A stretch of 21,623 nt of DNA from UBA6100 sp049658145 (GTDB taxonomy: Bacteria > Actinomycetota > Coriobacteriia > Anaerosomatales > Anaerosomataceae), in NCBI GenBank assembly GCA_049658145.1, contig JBASOJ010000032.1, positions 1 through 21,623 of the forward strand. The letters run 5' to 3'. Shown in pieces: positions 6,733 through 13,495 of this stretch. Both the position numbers and the translations under genes were made by a program. Position 1 is the stretch's first letter. Every line of letters begins with the position of its first letter. The notes beneath the pieces were generated by a model. It saw nothing but the letters and a program-made list of their open reading frames with translations. It did not search any database and had not been told where the DNA came from.

Positions 6733-7266
6733 GGGTGCGTCGAACACCCACGTTGCGAGAGCCTCGTACCCGCCGAAACGGTAGGTCACGCCCCCAGAGT
6801 CAGTCATCGTTACCCAGTGGGCGTCGTACGCGCGATTCGGCCCGGTCGGACCGCCAGCCCCCTTGGTTTCCCAAACAGGACCGCCCTCAGTCACATGGAT
6901 GAGCGCGATGCGGCGGGCTGCGGCCAATTCGAGCGCGCCCGACTGGAACGGCGCCGTCGAGAACAACATCGCCTTCTGCGCATGGGAGGAAGTCAGCTTG
7001 TCCGAGAGCACCTGCACGAGTTCCCGCTTGATCGGGTTCTTGTGGTGTTTGCACTCAACGAGGACGAGGAAATCAGAGCCGAGCGCTTCGAATGTCGCCA
7101 TGGCATCCATCGTGAACTCACCCTCAGGAGTCGCGAGAACGGCCTGATGCTCGACCTGGAACGACTTAAGAGCCTTACCGAGTTGCCGCAACTCCGCGAC
7201 GACAATCCGCTCGAAACCATCCGGAGAGACTTTCAGCCAATCTCGCTGCGACGGTGGCACTCGCAT
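6727..7266 (-). CDS. Cassette 3: Mrr-like restriction endonuclease domain protein
   Basis: A 179-aa protein with a single Mrr-type PD-(D/E)XK nuclease domain. SPDGFERIVVAELRQLG (about 14-30) is the usual N-terminal helix. TMDAMATFEALGSDFLVLVE then CKHHK places the catalytic pattern at D54 and E71-x-K73. KRELVQVLSDKLTSSHAQKA and MLFSTAPFQSGALELAAARR then IALIHVTEG complete the fold. Family members cut or recognise modified or foreign DNA; here the substrate is unknown. The ATG at 7266 lies 25 bp after the attC core, once the IS is removed, and the stop codon is within the downstream R''. The gene is intact. Confidence 0.85.
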   Translation of the reverse strand: MRVPPSQRDWLKVSPDGFERIVVAELRQLGKALKSFQVEHQAVLATPEGEFTMDAMATFEALGSDFLVLVECKHHKNPIKRELVQVLSDKLTSSHAQKAMLFSTAPFQSGALELAAARRIALIHVTEGGPVWETKGAGGPTGPNRAYDAHWVTMTDSGGVTYRFGGYEALATWVFDAPA

Positions 7267-7290
7267 CTGTCTTCCCGTCTCTCCGACTCT

Positions 7291-7294
7291 GCCT
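7291..7294 (-). other. Detached end of the attC between cassettes 2 and 3 (AGGC of R')
   Basis: Read on the minus strand these four bases, AGGC, complete the R' core GTT at 8722-8720 to GTTAGGC once the IS at 7295-8719 is taken out. They belong to the 5' end of cassette 3, whose own R'' (GCCTAAC at 6732-6726) is the exact complement. Confidence 0.75.
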
Positions 7295-7386
7295 ACTCAC
7301 CATGAGATGGCCGGTCCGATCCGGTGTATACGTGGATTGTCCCCGAGGAACAGGCCCCGGGGCGCCGACAAACGGAGGGACCGGCC

Positions 7387-8554
7387 ATGAACGAGTGTAC
7401 TCACATCGGGCTCGACGTGCACAAGGACACGATCGCCGTGGCGGTGCTGCGCCCCGGCACCACGGAAGTCGACGAGCGGGTGATCCCCAACACCCCGGAG
7501 GCGATCCGCCGGCTGTTCCGGCGCCATGAGGACCCCTCGGTGCTTCGCGTCTGTTACGAGGCGGGCCCGACGGGCTATGACACGCACCGCCTGATCACCT
7601 CGCTCGGTGTTCCGTGCGAAGTGATCGCGCCATCGCTCATCCCTCGGCGGAGCGGCGCGCGCGTCAAGACCGACAGAATCGACGCACGCAACCTCGCACG
7701 CCTGCACCGTGCGGGCGAGCTGACGTGCGTCCGCGTGCCCACGAACGCCGAGGAGGCCGTCCGCGACCTCATCAGAGTCCGCGAGGAGGTCAAGAGCGAC
7801 AGACGGATCGCCCGGCAGAGGATCAGGAGCTTCCTCATGCGCTACGGCAAGCGCTATCCGGGGCCAGGTGACAAGTGGTCGGTCCGCTTCGAGGTCTGGA
7901 TGCGGGCTCTTCGCTTCGACGAACCGTACGCCCAAGAGGCGTTCTCCCAGCTGCTCGCCGCCTACTTCGTGCGTGACGCGCAGCTTTCCGAGATGGGAAG
8001 ACGTATCGAGGAGCTCGCGGCCACAGAGCCCTTCGCGGAGGGTGTGGCGCGCCTGAGTGCGCTTCGCGGCATCTCCACGCTCACGGCCATGACCATCCTC
8101 GCCGAGACGTGCGTCTTCACCCGCTTCCCGGATGCGAGTGCGTACATGGCCTTCACCGGACTCATCCCCTCCGAGCACTCAAGCGGGGCCTCCCGGCACC
8201 AGGGCTCGATCACCAAGACGGGCAACCGCACATCCGCCGCGTGCTCGTGGAATCCGCCTGGGCGTACCGGCACGCGCCTGCGGTGCGCGGCAAGCTGCGT
8301 GAACGGCTCGAAGGGCAGTCGCCCGAAGTGGCGGCCTACTCGTGGGCGGCGCAGGTACGGCTGAACGCCGTCTACCGCCGCCTTGCCGCGAAGAAGGGTG
8401 CGCACACCGCCGTGGTGGCCACGGCCCGCGAGCTCTCGGGGTTCGTCTCGGGTCTCATGACCGGCAACCTCGGACCAGCGAGGCAGTCAGCCATGCACGC
8501 GGGCGGGCGCCATATTCCGGGGAGATCCTCGAGAACGTTATGCGACACATGTAA
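7387..8554 (+). pseudogene. IS110-family DEDD transposase, frameshifted
   Basis: The ATG at 7387 has GGAGGG about 8 nt upstream. The RuvC-like N-terminal domain is complete: IGLDVHKD (D10), RVCYEAGPTGYD (E58) and KTDRIDARNLARL (D96, D99). The Transposase_20 domain starts at SALRGISTLTAMTILAETC and includes GLIPSEHSSG with the conserved serines. At about 8229 one C is missing: the +1 frame turns to TSAACSWNPPG, while the frame one base back continues with the expected HIRRVLVESAWAYRH and later YSWAAQVRLNAVYRRLAAKK and ARELSGFVSGLMTG. The product in frame would lose the last third, so the gene is probably inactive, unless this is a sequencing error. The end is uncertain: the resumed frame has no stop inside the IS, and 8554 is the stop of a third frame (GEILENVMRHM), possibly a second shift. 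Confidence 0.8.
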
Positions 8555-8719
8555 GCGCGCGCCTAGTTTGAGGCTTATCCCCGGTCCGACCGGGATGTGG
8601 GGTTCGAATCCCCGGATATCAGCATGGTCGAGCGCCGTTCCCATGTGCCCGCCCGCTTGCACCGACCTCAGGGCGAAGACCGCCTTGAACGAGCAGGGGT
8701 TGACCGGCCATCTCATATC
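8555..8719 (+). ncRNA. IS 3' non-coding end, candidate bridge-RNA region
   Basis: Seen: about 165 bp between the transposase and the right end, against 92 bp on the 5' side, with two perfect hairpins: CCCGGT-CCG-ACCGGG (8580-8594) and GGGG-TTCGAAT-CCCC (8599-8613). GCCTA at 8561-8565 repeats part of the attC target core. Established knowledge: IS1111-group elements carry their guide (bridge) RNA in the longer right-end non-coding segment. Assignment to a bridge RNA is inference from position and structure. Confidence 0.35.
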
Positions 8720-8800
8720 AACGTGTTTGCGCTTCACCAGCGCGCGTGCGCTTTCAGAGTACACAACCATGCGCGCGCCTGGTGGAAGCGCGGGTTAGAC
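8720..8800 (-). other. attC recombination site between cassettes 2 and 3, split by the IS
   Basis: Read on the minus strand: R'' GTCTAAC (8800-8794), L'' CCGCGCTTCCACCAG, L' CTGGTGAAGCGCAAACAC, and R' GTT (8722-8720), with its remaining AGGC at 7294-7291 across the IS. The arms pair GCGCTTC-ACCAG perfectly except for one extra C on the L'' side, an extrahelical base. Rejoined length is 85 bp. In its present state recombination at this site should be blocked or altered. Confidence 0.8.
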
Positions 8801-8806
8801 GCACGT

Positions 8807-9439
8807 CTATCCGCGGTGTTCGTCATGTGCGCTCCCGCATGTGATTCCATGCAGTCCCTCCAGGTAGCTGAGGACGTTGCTGGTGGCATCCCCAAGGAAT
8901 GCTGCGAACCTGGGACCCGTGTCACGCGCGAGCTGCTTCACGAGGACGCCGTCTTTGATGCTGTAGGGTCTGCGCAGAATCGTGTGCCTCTCTGCGATGG
9001 GATGGCTCTCGAACTGATCCGGGCGGAAATGCGTCACTTTGTGGCGAGCCAGCCATGTCTCGTTCAGCTCCGGGGCGGTACCGCTGAAGATTCCGAACAA
9101 CGCATCTTCCTGAGCGAGCTTGCGAATCTCCCTGCAGCCATTCGACAGTTGATAGCACGCTTCGAGTTGGCTGGAGACGAAGAACTCCTCTACGTCAAAG
9201 CCCCAGAAGTCATCCAAGGCTGGGTTGCTTCTGGTGTCACACGCCAGGACCGAAGCGATTTCCACGTGGCACAGGATTGTCTCCATGAGATCGACGATGT
9301 GTAGGAAATCGCGAACCTTCGCCAAATCGTTCACAGCCTCGTAGCGCTCAGGCGTGTTGTAGTCGCCGAGCCATTCTCGAATCGCATATGCGAGCGACTC
9401 GATGCGATTCCATGCGTCGCGGTCGAAACGAGATGACAC
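8807..9439 (-). CDS. Cassette 2: uncharacterised protein
   Basis: A 210-aa protein that I do not recognise. It is helical and acidic, with WNRIESLAYAIREWLGDYNT near the N-terminus, a LHIVDLMETILCHVEIASVL helix, SQLEACYQLSNGCREIRKLA in the middle and GDATSNVLSYLEGLHGITCG at the C-terminus; no transmembrane segment or signal peptide is apparent. The GTG at 9439 is chosen over an ATG at 9490 that lies inside the upstream attC: AGGGGG is 5 nt before the GTG, and the conserved-looking sequence begins there. The start is 30 bp after the attC core and the stop (8807) 7 bp before the next R'' core, so it is a one-gene cassette. Many integron cassettes encode unknown proteins of this size; a defence or toxin-antitoxin role cannot be excluded. 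Confidence 0.7.
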   Translation of the reverse strand: MSSRFDRDAWNRIESLAYAIREWLGDYNTPERYEAVNDLAKVRDFLHIVDLMETILCHVEIASVLACDTRSNPALDDFWGFDVEEFFVSSQLEACYQLSNGCREIRKLAQEDALFGIFSGTAPELNETWLARHKVTHFRPDQFESHPIAERHTILRRPYSIKDGVLVKQLARDTGPRFAAFLGDATSNVLSYLEGLHGITCGSAHDEHRG

Positions 9440-9468
9440 AAGTGCCCCCTGGCGGTGTTGTTCGTTGC

Positions 9469-9568
9469 GTCTAACGTGTTTCGGCATCACCAGCGCTGCC
9501 GATGCCGATGCCCCCTCGGGTAGAGTAGCGTACGCGGTGCAGCGTCTGTGTGGATGCCGGGGTTAGGC
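9469..9568 (-). other. attC recombination site between cassettes 1 and 2
   Basis: A 100-bp attC read on the minus strand: R'' GCCTAAC (9568-9562, containing the stop codon of cassette 1), L'' with CCCGGCATCCACACAG, L' with CTGGTGATGCCGAAACAC and R' GTTAGAC (9475-9469). Arms pair GGCATC with GATGCC followed by an unpaired C and a CAC/CAG stretch. The non-matching R''/R' pair (C-T difference) is expected, since R' comes from the next cassette, whose own R'' is GTCTAAC. Confidence 0.85.
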
Positions 9569-10384
9569 GGGAGTCTCCCGCGCTGCGAGGACCCTCTTCC
9601 AGGCCTCGCCAACGTAATCTGGTACGGACGCAGCACCGACCAACGTGTCGTACACCGACAGATATGCATCGAGTTCGGCATCTGAGACCTGTTGATGATT
9701 CTCGAGTAGCCAAGCAAGGTTATGGAGCGCCTCCGCGTAGCGTTCGAAGAAGTTGCTGCGGAAAGTGGTTGCCGAATCGCTGCCGGTGAAGATCTCGAGA
9801 CCGTTCGGCGTGTTGAAGATGTACTCCCGGTTCAAGCGCGATGCTATCGCCTTGAGGCCCAATGCAGCGTCATCTCGAATGAGCTCGGCCTTCATCTTTC
9901 GAGTCTCAGGGTCGTCGTTGGCGCAGAGGGTCGTCACCCTGGGGCACTCGATCTTGTAGCCGGTGGCGTCGTCGCCGATGCGGTAGTGATCACTTAGTTC
10001 ATCGACGAGCACGAAGTCCAGTCGTGAATGACGACCACGGTACGAGAGCATTAGGGGCAGGAAACGCCCGGAGAATAGGTCAAGGGCCATTTCCTTCTGA
10101 TTGACGACGCCGACGTAGTATGGAATCTCGAGACGGGCCAGGTACTCCAACTGTGGCGCTACATTGATGGACTTGCGCGAGCTCTTGACCTGGACGGCGA
10201 TTGAACTGCGCGGAACGAGGAGGTCGGTGTCTTCCTTCCGGGTGCGCTCGAAAAGCGTGCAGAAGAGGTCGGTTCCGACATCATCCGCGACGGTGGCGGG
10301 ACTGGCGACAAACGAGACTCGAGACAACAGAAAGGTCGCTAGATGCTCGTTCTCCCAACCGACGTGTGTTCGAGCGAGTCCCAT
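9563..10384 (-). CDS. Cassette 1: DUF4365-like predicted nuclease-fold protein
   Basis: A 273-aa protein whose N-terminal 70 residues match the DUF4365 pattern: HVGWENEHLATFLLSRVSFV (about 7-26), VADDVGTDLFCTLFE with D39, and SSIAVQVKSSRKS with Q66 and K68. That is a D-(x)n-QxK arrangement of a PD-(D/E)XK nuclease fold. The following segment (EIPYYVGVVNQKEMALDLFS) is the usual fifth strand and helix region. The C-terminal half is helical and unfamiliar. The ATG at 10384 is chosen because GGAGAG lies just upstream and directly follows a GTTAGGC core (10397-10391); a longer frame to 10510 would cross that core. The stop codon is in the R'' of the next attC. Whether it cleaves DNA is unknown. 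Confidence 0.72.
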   Translation of the reverse strand: MGLARTHVGWENEHLATFLLSRVSFVASPATVADDVGTDLFCTLFERTRKEDTDLLVPRSSIAVQVKSSRKSINVAPQLEYLARLEIPYYVGVVNQKEMALDLFSGRFLPLMLSYRGRHSRLDFVLVDELSDHYRIGDDATGYKIECPRVTTLCANDDPETRKMKAELIRDDAALGLKAIASRLNREYIFNTPNGLEIFTGSDSATTFRSNFFERYAEALHNLAWLLENHQQVSDAELDAYLSVYDTLVGAASVPDYVGEAWKRVLAARETPA

Positions 10385-10390
10385 CTCTCC

Positions 10391-10397
10391 GCCTAAC
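10391..10397 (-). other. Integron core GTTAGGC at the 5' end of cassette 1
   Basis: Read on the minus strand, GTTAGGC fits GTTRRRY and stands 6 bp before the cassette 1 start codon. Its TTAGGC is the exact complement of the R'' core of the same cassette (GCCTAAC at 9568-9562), as expected for a cassette 5' end. No folded attC partner is clear upstream (GTCCAAC at 10518-10512 is the best R'' candidate but its arms do not pair), so this could be a truncated attC or an attI/secondary insertion point. Confidence 0.55.
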
Positions 10398-10645
10398 CCA
10401 CGATTGAGCAGTCTGTAGAATGTTGACCCCACATCTTGCCTAGTTCTGCTTATCACGCTTCGACCCGATGCGCCACCGTGAGCGTCGATGCCGTCTCCGG
10501 TTGTCTCCAAGTTGGACCTAGTCGCCGAGTATCACTCACCGCGAGTAGTGAAGCGGCCCGCCCAGCCACAAAGTCCGGGACCGCCAGCCTCGTGTGCTAG
10601 CTTCCACCCCAGCCCAATACAAGACACTGAGGTCAGGAGGTGCAC

Positions 10646-11714
10646 GTGGCTCGGAAGGCTGGGATCTGGCGAGTCGCGTCGGCCGGCGTGGCGGCAACGC
10701 TAGCCGCCGCCCTCATCCCGTTAGCTCTCTCCGCCCTCGCCTCACTGGCCCTTGGTCGCTCTGCCCACGCCGCGCCATCCACGACGTGGGCGCACACTCC
10801 CCTCCCCACCCGCTGGCTGTCCGCCGTCACGAGTCCGACCACGCTCATCCTCTCACTCCTCCTCATCACGGCGATCGTGGCCTGGTGGGTCTGGATCTCC
10901 GGCCACCTCATGCGCCCGCGCACCGGCGGCACCGGGCGTCTCGGGCTTCGTGATCGGCGCCATCCCGGCCGAACGGGGCCGCAAAGAGACCTACTACCTC
11001 TCGGGCTCAGAGGGCCACGTACTCGTGATCGGCTCCACCGGCTCGGGTAAGACGCGACGGATCGTGCTTCCGAGCATCTACGCGCTCGGCGAACTCGGTG
11101 AGTCGATGGTGATTCCGGACCCCAAAGGCGAGCTCTACCTCACCGCCTGCGAGCACCTCAAGGCCAAGGGCTACCGCGTCGACACGATCGACCTGCGTGA
11201 TCCCTCGCGGTCCGTCCAGTGGTCGCCGCTGGATCTCATCGTCGACTTGCTCTGGTCGGATGAGATCGCACACGCCGAGGACATGGCGCACGAACTCGCC
11301 AAGACGATCGTCTCGGCACAGCTCGGCGGGCATGGCGGCAATGAGGCGTTCTGGAACGCCAGCGCCGAGGCGATCATCGCGGCCACGGCGCTCCTGATCG
11401 CCAGTGAACCCAAAGGCGTCGACCCGCTGTCGCGCAACATGTTCAACGTCTACCGGACGCTCGGAACGTATGGCAAAGAGCGAACCGCGGTGCGCGCCGG
11501 CAGCATGCGGCAGGAGACGATCTATCCACTCAAGGAGATCATCGAGGGTCTGGACGATAGGCACCCGGCCAAGGTCGCCTACCTCGCCGCGAGCCTCGCA
11601 ACCGGCAACACGGCGTCGAGCATGTACACGACCGCCGCCAACCTGACAGGACACACGGTCACAACTTGTCACGGATCCATCAAAGAAAGACATGTCTCAG
11701 GACACGCGCTCTAG
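10646..11714 (+). pseudogene. VirD4/TraG-type conjugation coupling protein, frameshifted and truncated
   Basis: Remnant of a type IV secretion coupling ATPase, which in conjugative elements delivers DNA to the transfer channel at the membrane. The GTG at 10646 lies 5 nt after AGGAGG. Two N-terminal membrane helices are visible: ATLAAALIPLALSALASLAL and LILSLLLITAIVAWWVWISG. Near 10920-10950 the frame shifts by one base: the first frame ends in RLGLRDRRHPG while the second continues SGFVIGAIPAERGRKETYYL. The second frame holds Walker A GSTGSGKTRR and a Walker B-like region MVIPDPKGEL. It stops after SSMYTTAANLTGHTV at 11714, where the family would go on for some 250 residues. No other transfer gene is present, so the element cannot transfer on its own. 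Confidence 0.82.
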
Positions 11715-11776
11715 CTGGTGTTTCTCGTTGAGACAGCGACTCCGAGACCGCGTTCATCAAGCACCCATCAAAGAAA
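11677..11776. repeat. 12-bp direct repeat pair at the traG truncation point
   Basis: CCATCAAAGAAA occurs at 11677-11688 and 11765-11776, 88 bp apart. The pair brackets the end of the broken coupling-protein gene and reaches to the stop codon of the AlbA_2-type gene. It may mark a deletion or insertion junction; chance cannot be excluded. Confidence 0.3.
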
Positions 11777-13258
11777 TCATCGCTGCTGGGGCGCCGCCCA
11801 GAACGGGAGGTAGCGCATGGCCTTGTTGCCAGCGTTGGGATCAAACGGCACGATCATCCTGGCGTCCACTGCCTCCTTGATGAGCCGTGAGGCGGTGGCG
11901 CTGTTCTTCTTCTCAATCCCGAACCGCTCGCGCACCGAGGCGTTCGTTAGACTCTCTCTATTGACGTGGCGCAGACACGCATGCAGATAGACGGATCGAA
12001 TTCGGTCCGCCTTGTCCATGCTACCGAGGGGTCGCGGGGAGAAGAGTACGACTCGAGTGCTGCCTTCGACGACCTCGGCCAGAGGAGCCGGCAGTTGGAA
12101 GAGCTCCGATTGGAATACGATCTTGTCCCAACCGCTTCCTCGCTCTTCACACGTACCGATACGCCGCATGAGAGACGCAAGCAGCTCGTTGCGGGATCGT
12201 GGCGGCGAGTCGACGAACCGGTCCGTGTCCACGAGCGGCTCACCGGGGTTCGTGATCTCGATGCGGTCTGAGAAGATCTCAACCATGGGTCCAGCGCCAG
12301 AAGCGAACAGATCCTGGTGGATGAGCGCGTTGGCTACGAGTTCACGAACGGCGAGCTCCGGATACATCGGGACTGTCGTTCGCAGTGCGCGCCCAACGAC
12401 CTCGTTGGATGGGAGCAGGCCGTTGATGTAGTCGATGAGGCCTTCGAACCCGCTCGCGTATCCCATGACGCCAACCTGCTCGCGAATGGCTTCGACACGG
12501 CTGACTCCTGAGTACAGGATGACCCTCATCGCCTTTCGGCCAAGCGGGCCGAATCTATCCAAGTGCCGAGCGAACAGGATCGCCCCAAGGTTTGAGACGT
12601 CCCAACCGCCGGCCTGGTTGGCCACGATCAGCCCGTCGGCCTCAAGCGCCTCCAATATCCGAGGGCCGCCGACAGGAACCGGCAGACCGAGCAACTCGAA
12701 ATAGGCCTCGAAGTTGAGAAGGACAAGCACATCTTCATCGGCAATGCGCTCCGCGGCGACGAGACGCTCAAACGGCGTGCTGTCAAAGATGCGCCAGAGC
12801 TCTCGCTCCTTCTCGGGAAAGTCCTTCAGATTCTTCTTGTACGAGCCGACGCGAACGTACTCGTGGCCCCTGAACTTGACCGGGTGCCGAAACGCGGGAT
12901 CGATCTCCATGAGAACGATCGGGACGGAATCCACAATCACGTCGTGGAAGCTGAAGTGAATCTTGGGGTCCAGGAGACGCAGGAGCCAGTTCTCGAGTTC
13001 CTCGTTGCCAACCTTCGTGGTGCCCGGCGAGAAACCGGTGCCGACTATTTCGTGATCGTCATCGCCGATACCCCAGATGAGATAGCCGTGAGCCTTGCCG
13101 GACAGTGCTGCCGAATTCGCGAGCGCCGACACGTACTCGCCGATTTCGTCGGGCTTCTCGTTGTTGAGCTTGAACTCGACCCATTCCACTTCGGTGGGCA
13201 GCTTGCACAGCTCGCGAACGAGGCTCTCTAGATACTCCGCAGAACGGTCGGTGCTCAT
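11777..13258 (-). CDS. AlbA_2 (Schlafen-type) and ATP-binding domain protein
   Basis: A 493-aa protein of the AlbA_2/HATPase_c_4 group, often annotated as ATP-dependent DNA helicase-like or transcriptional regulator. Residues about 22-130 are the AlbA_2 divergent nucleic-acid-binding domain: EVEWVEFKLNN, GEYVSALANSAALSGKAHGY, then LIWGIGDDDHEIVGTGF. The C-terminal half has the gyrase/HSP90-like segment: YPELAVRELVANALIHQDLF, VEIFSDRIEITNPGEPL and ERGSGWDKIVFQ. A winged-helix-like end (NRESLTNASVRERFGIEKKN) follows. ATG 13258 is preferred over an upstream ATG at 13333 because the domain begins there. Such genes are common on mobile elements and near defence loci; the activity here is unknown. 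Confidence 0.85.
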   Translation of the reverse strand: MSTDRSAEYLESLVRELCKLPTEVEWVEFKLNNEKPDEIGEYVSALANSAALSGKAHGYLIWGIGDDDHEIVGTGFSPGTTKVGNEELENWLLRLLDPKIHFSFHDVIVDSVPIVLMEIDPAFRHPVKFRGHEYVRVGSYKKNLKDFPEKERELWRIFDSTPFERLVAAERIADEDVLVLLNFEAYFELLGLPVPVGGPRILEALEADGLIVANQAGGWDVSNLGAILFARHLDRFGPLGRKAMRVILYSGVSRVEAIREQVGVMGYASGFEGLIDYINGLLPSNEVVGRALRTTVPMYPELAVRELVANALIHQDLFASGAGPMVEIFSDRIEITNPGEPLVDTDRFVDSPPRSRNELLASLMRRIGTCEERGSGWDKIVFQSELFQLPAPLAEVVEGSTRVVLFSPRPLGSMDKADRIRSVYLHACLRHVNRESLTNASVRERFGIEKKNSATASRLIKEAVDARMIVPFDPNAGNKAMRYLPFWAAPQQR

Positions 13259-13402
13259 GGTTGATGCTTCCTCACCTGCAGGGCCACCAGAACTGCTACT
13301 AGGAGTGTAGCTGACCGGTTGTGGGCACGACATTCATGGCCTTGCCTCATGCGGGTCCGTAGGCGGAAGACGCGGAGAAGGCCTGCGACTGATGCGGCAA
13401 GC

Positions 13403-13435
13403 GCAACACCCCCGGTGGGGGGCCGGGAGTGTTGC
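13403..13435. terminator. Strong hairpin after the sortase gene fragment
   Basis: Arms GCAACACCCCCGG (13403-13415) and CCGGGAGTGTTGC (13423-13435), 12 of 13 pairs plus a G-T wobble, with a 7-nt loop. It lies 60 bp downstream of the sortase stop codon on the minus strand and may also serve the opposite direction. There is no clear T-run. The remainder of 13259-13495 holds no convincing gene. Confidence 0.5.
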
Positions 13436-13495
13436 TTCGAACCATCGAAACCCGCAGCCGTGAGGGGGGCCGCCGGTGGTTCCCGGGAGGGGACC

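Larger units (their letters stand above)
7295..8719 (+). mobile_element. IS110-family, IS1111-group insertion sequence inserted in an attC site
   Basis: Seen: 15-bp perfect inverted repeats ATGAGATGGCCGGTC (7302-7316) and its complement (8702-8716) enclose a DEDD transposase gene. Taking 7 bp outside the left repeat and 3 bp outside the right repeat as IS sequence restores GCCT+AAC, the attC core, exactly. Established knowledge: IS1111-group elements have subterminal inverted repeats, make no target duplication, and one subgroup inserts specifically in attC sites. The resulting length of 1425 bp is normal for the group. The IS is oriented opposite to the cassettes. Confidence 0.85.

Noticed and set aside
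7297..8178. A 293-codon minus-strand frame inside the IS
   Set aside because: It is antisense to the conserved transposase and crosses the IS end; low-complexity translation without a domain.
8599..8613. tRNA T-arm-like hairpin GGGG-TTCGAAT-CCCC
   Set aside because: No anticodon arm, D-arm or matching acceptor stem is found upstream, and it lies inside the 3' end of the IS, so it is not a tRNA and probably not an att core.
10391..10518. A complete attC upstream of cassette 1
   Set aside because: GTCCAAC at 10518-10512 could be R'', but the arms do not pair and the conserved AACG-TTT arm of the other sites is missing; only the GTTAGGC core is accepted.
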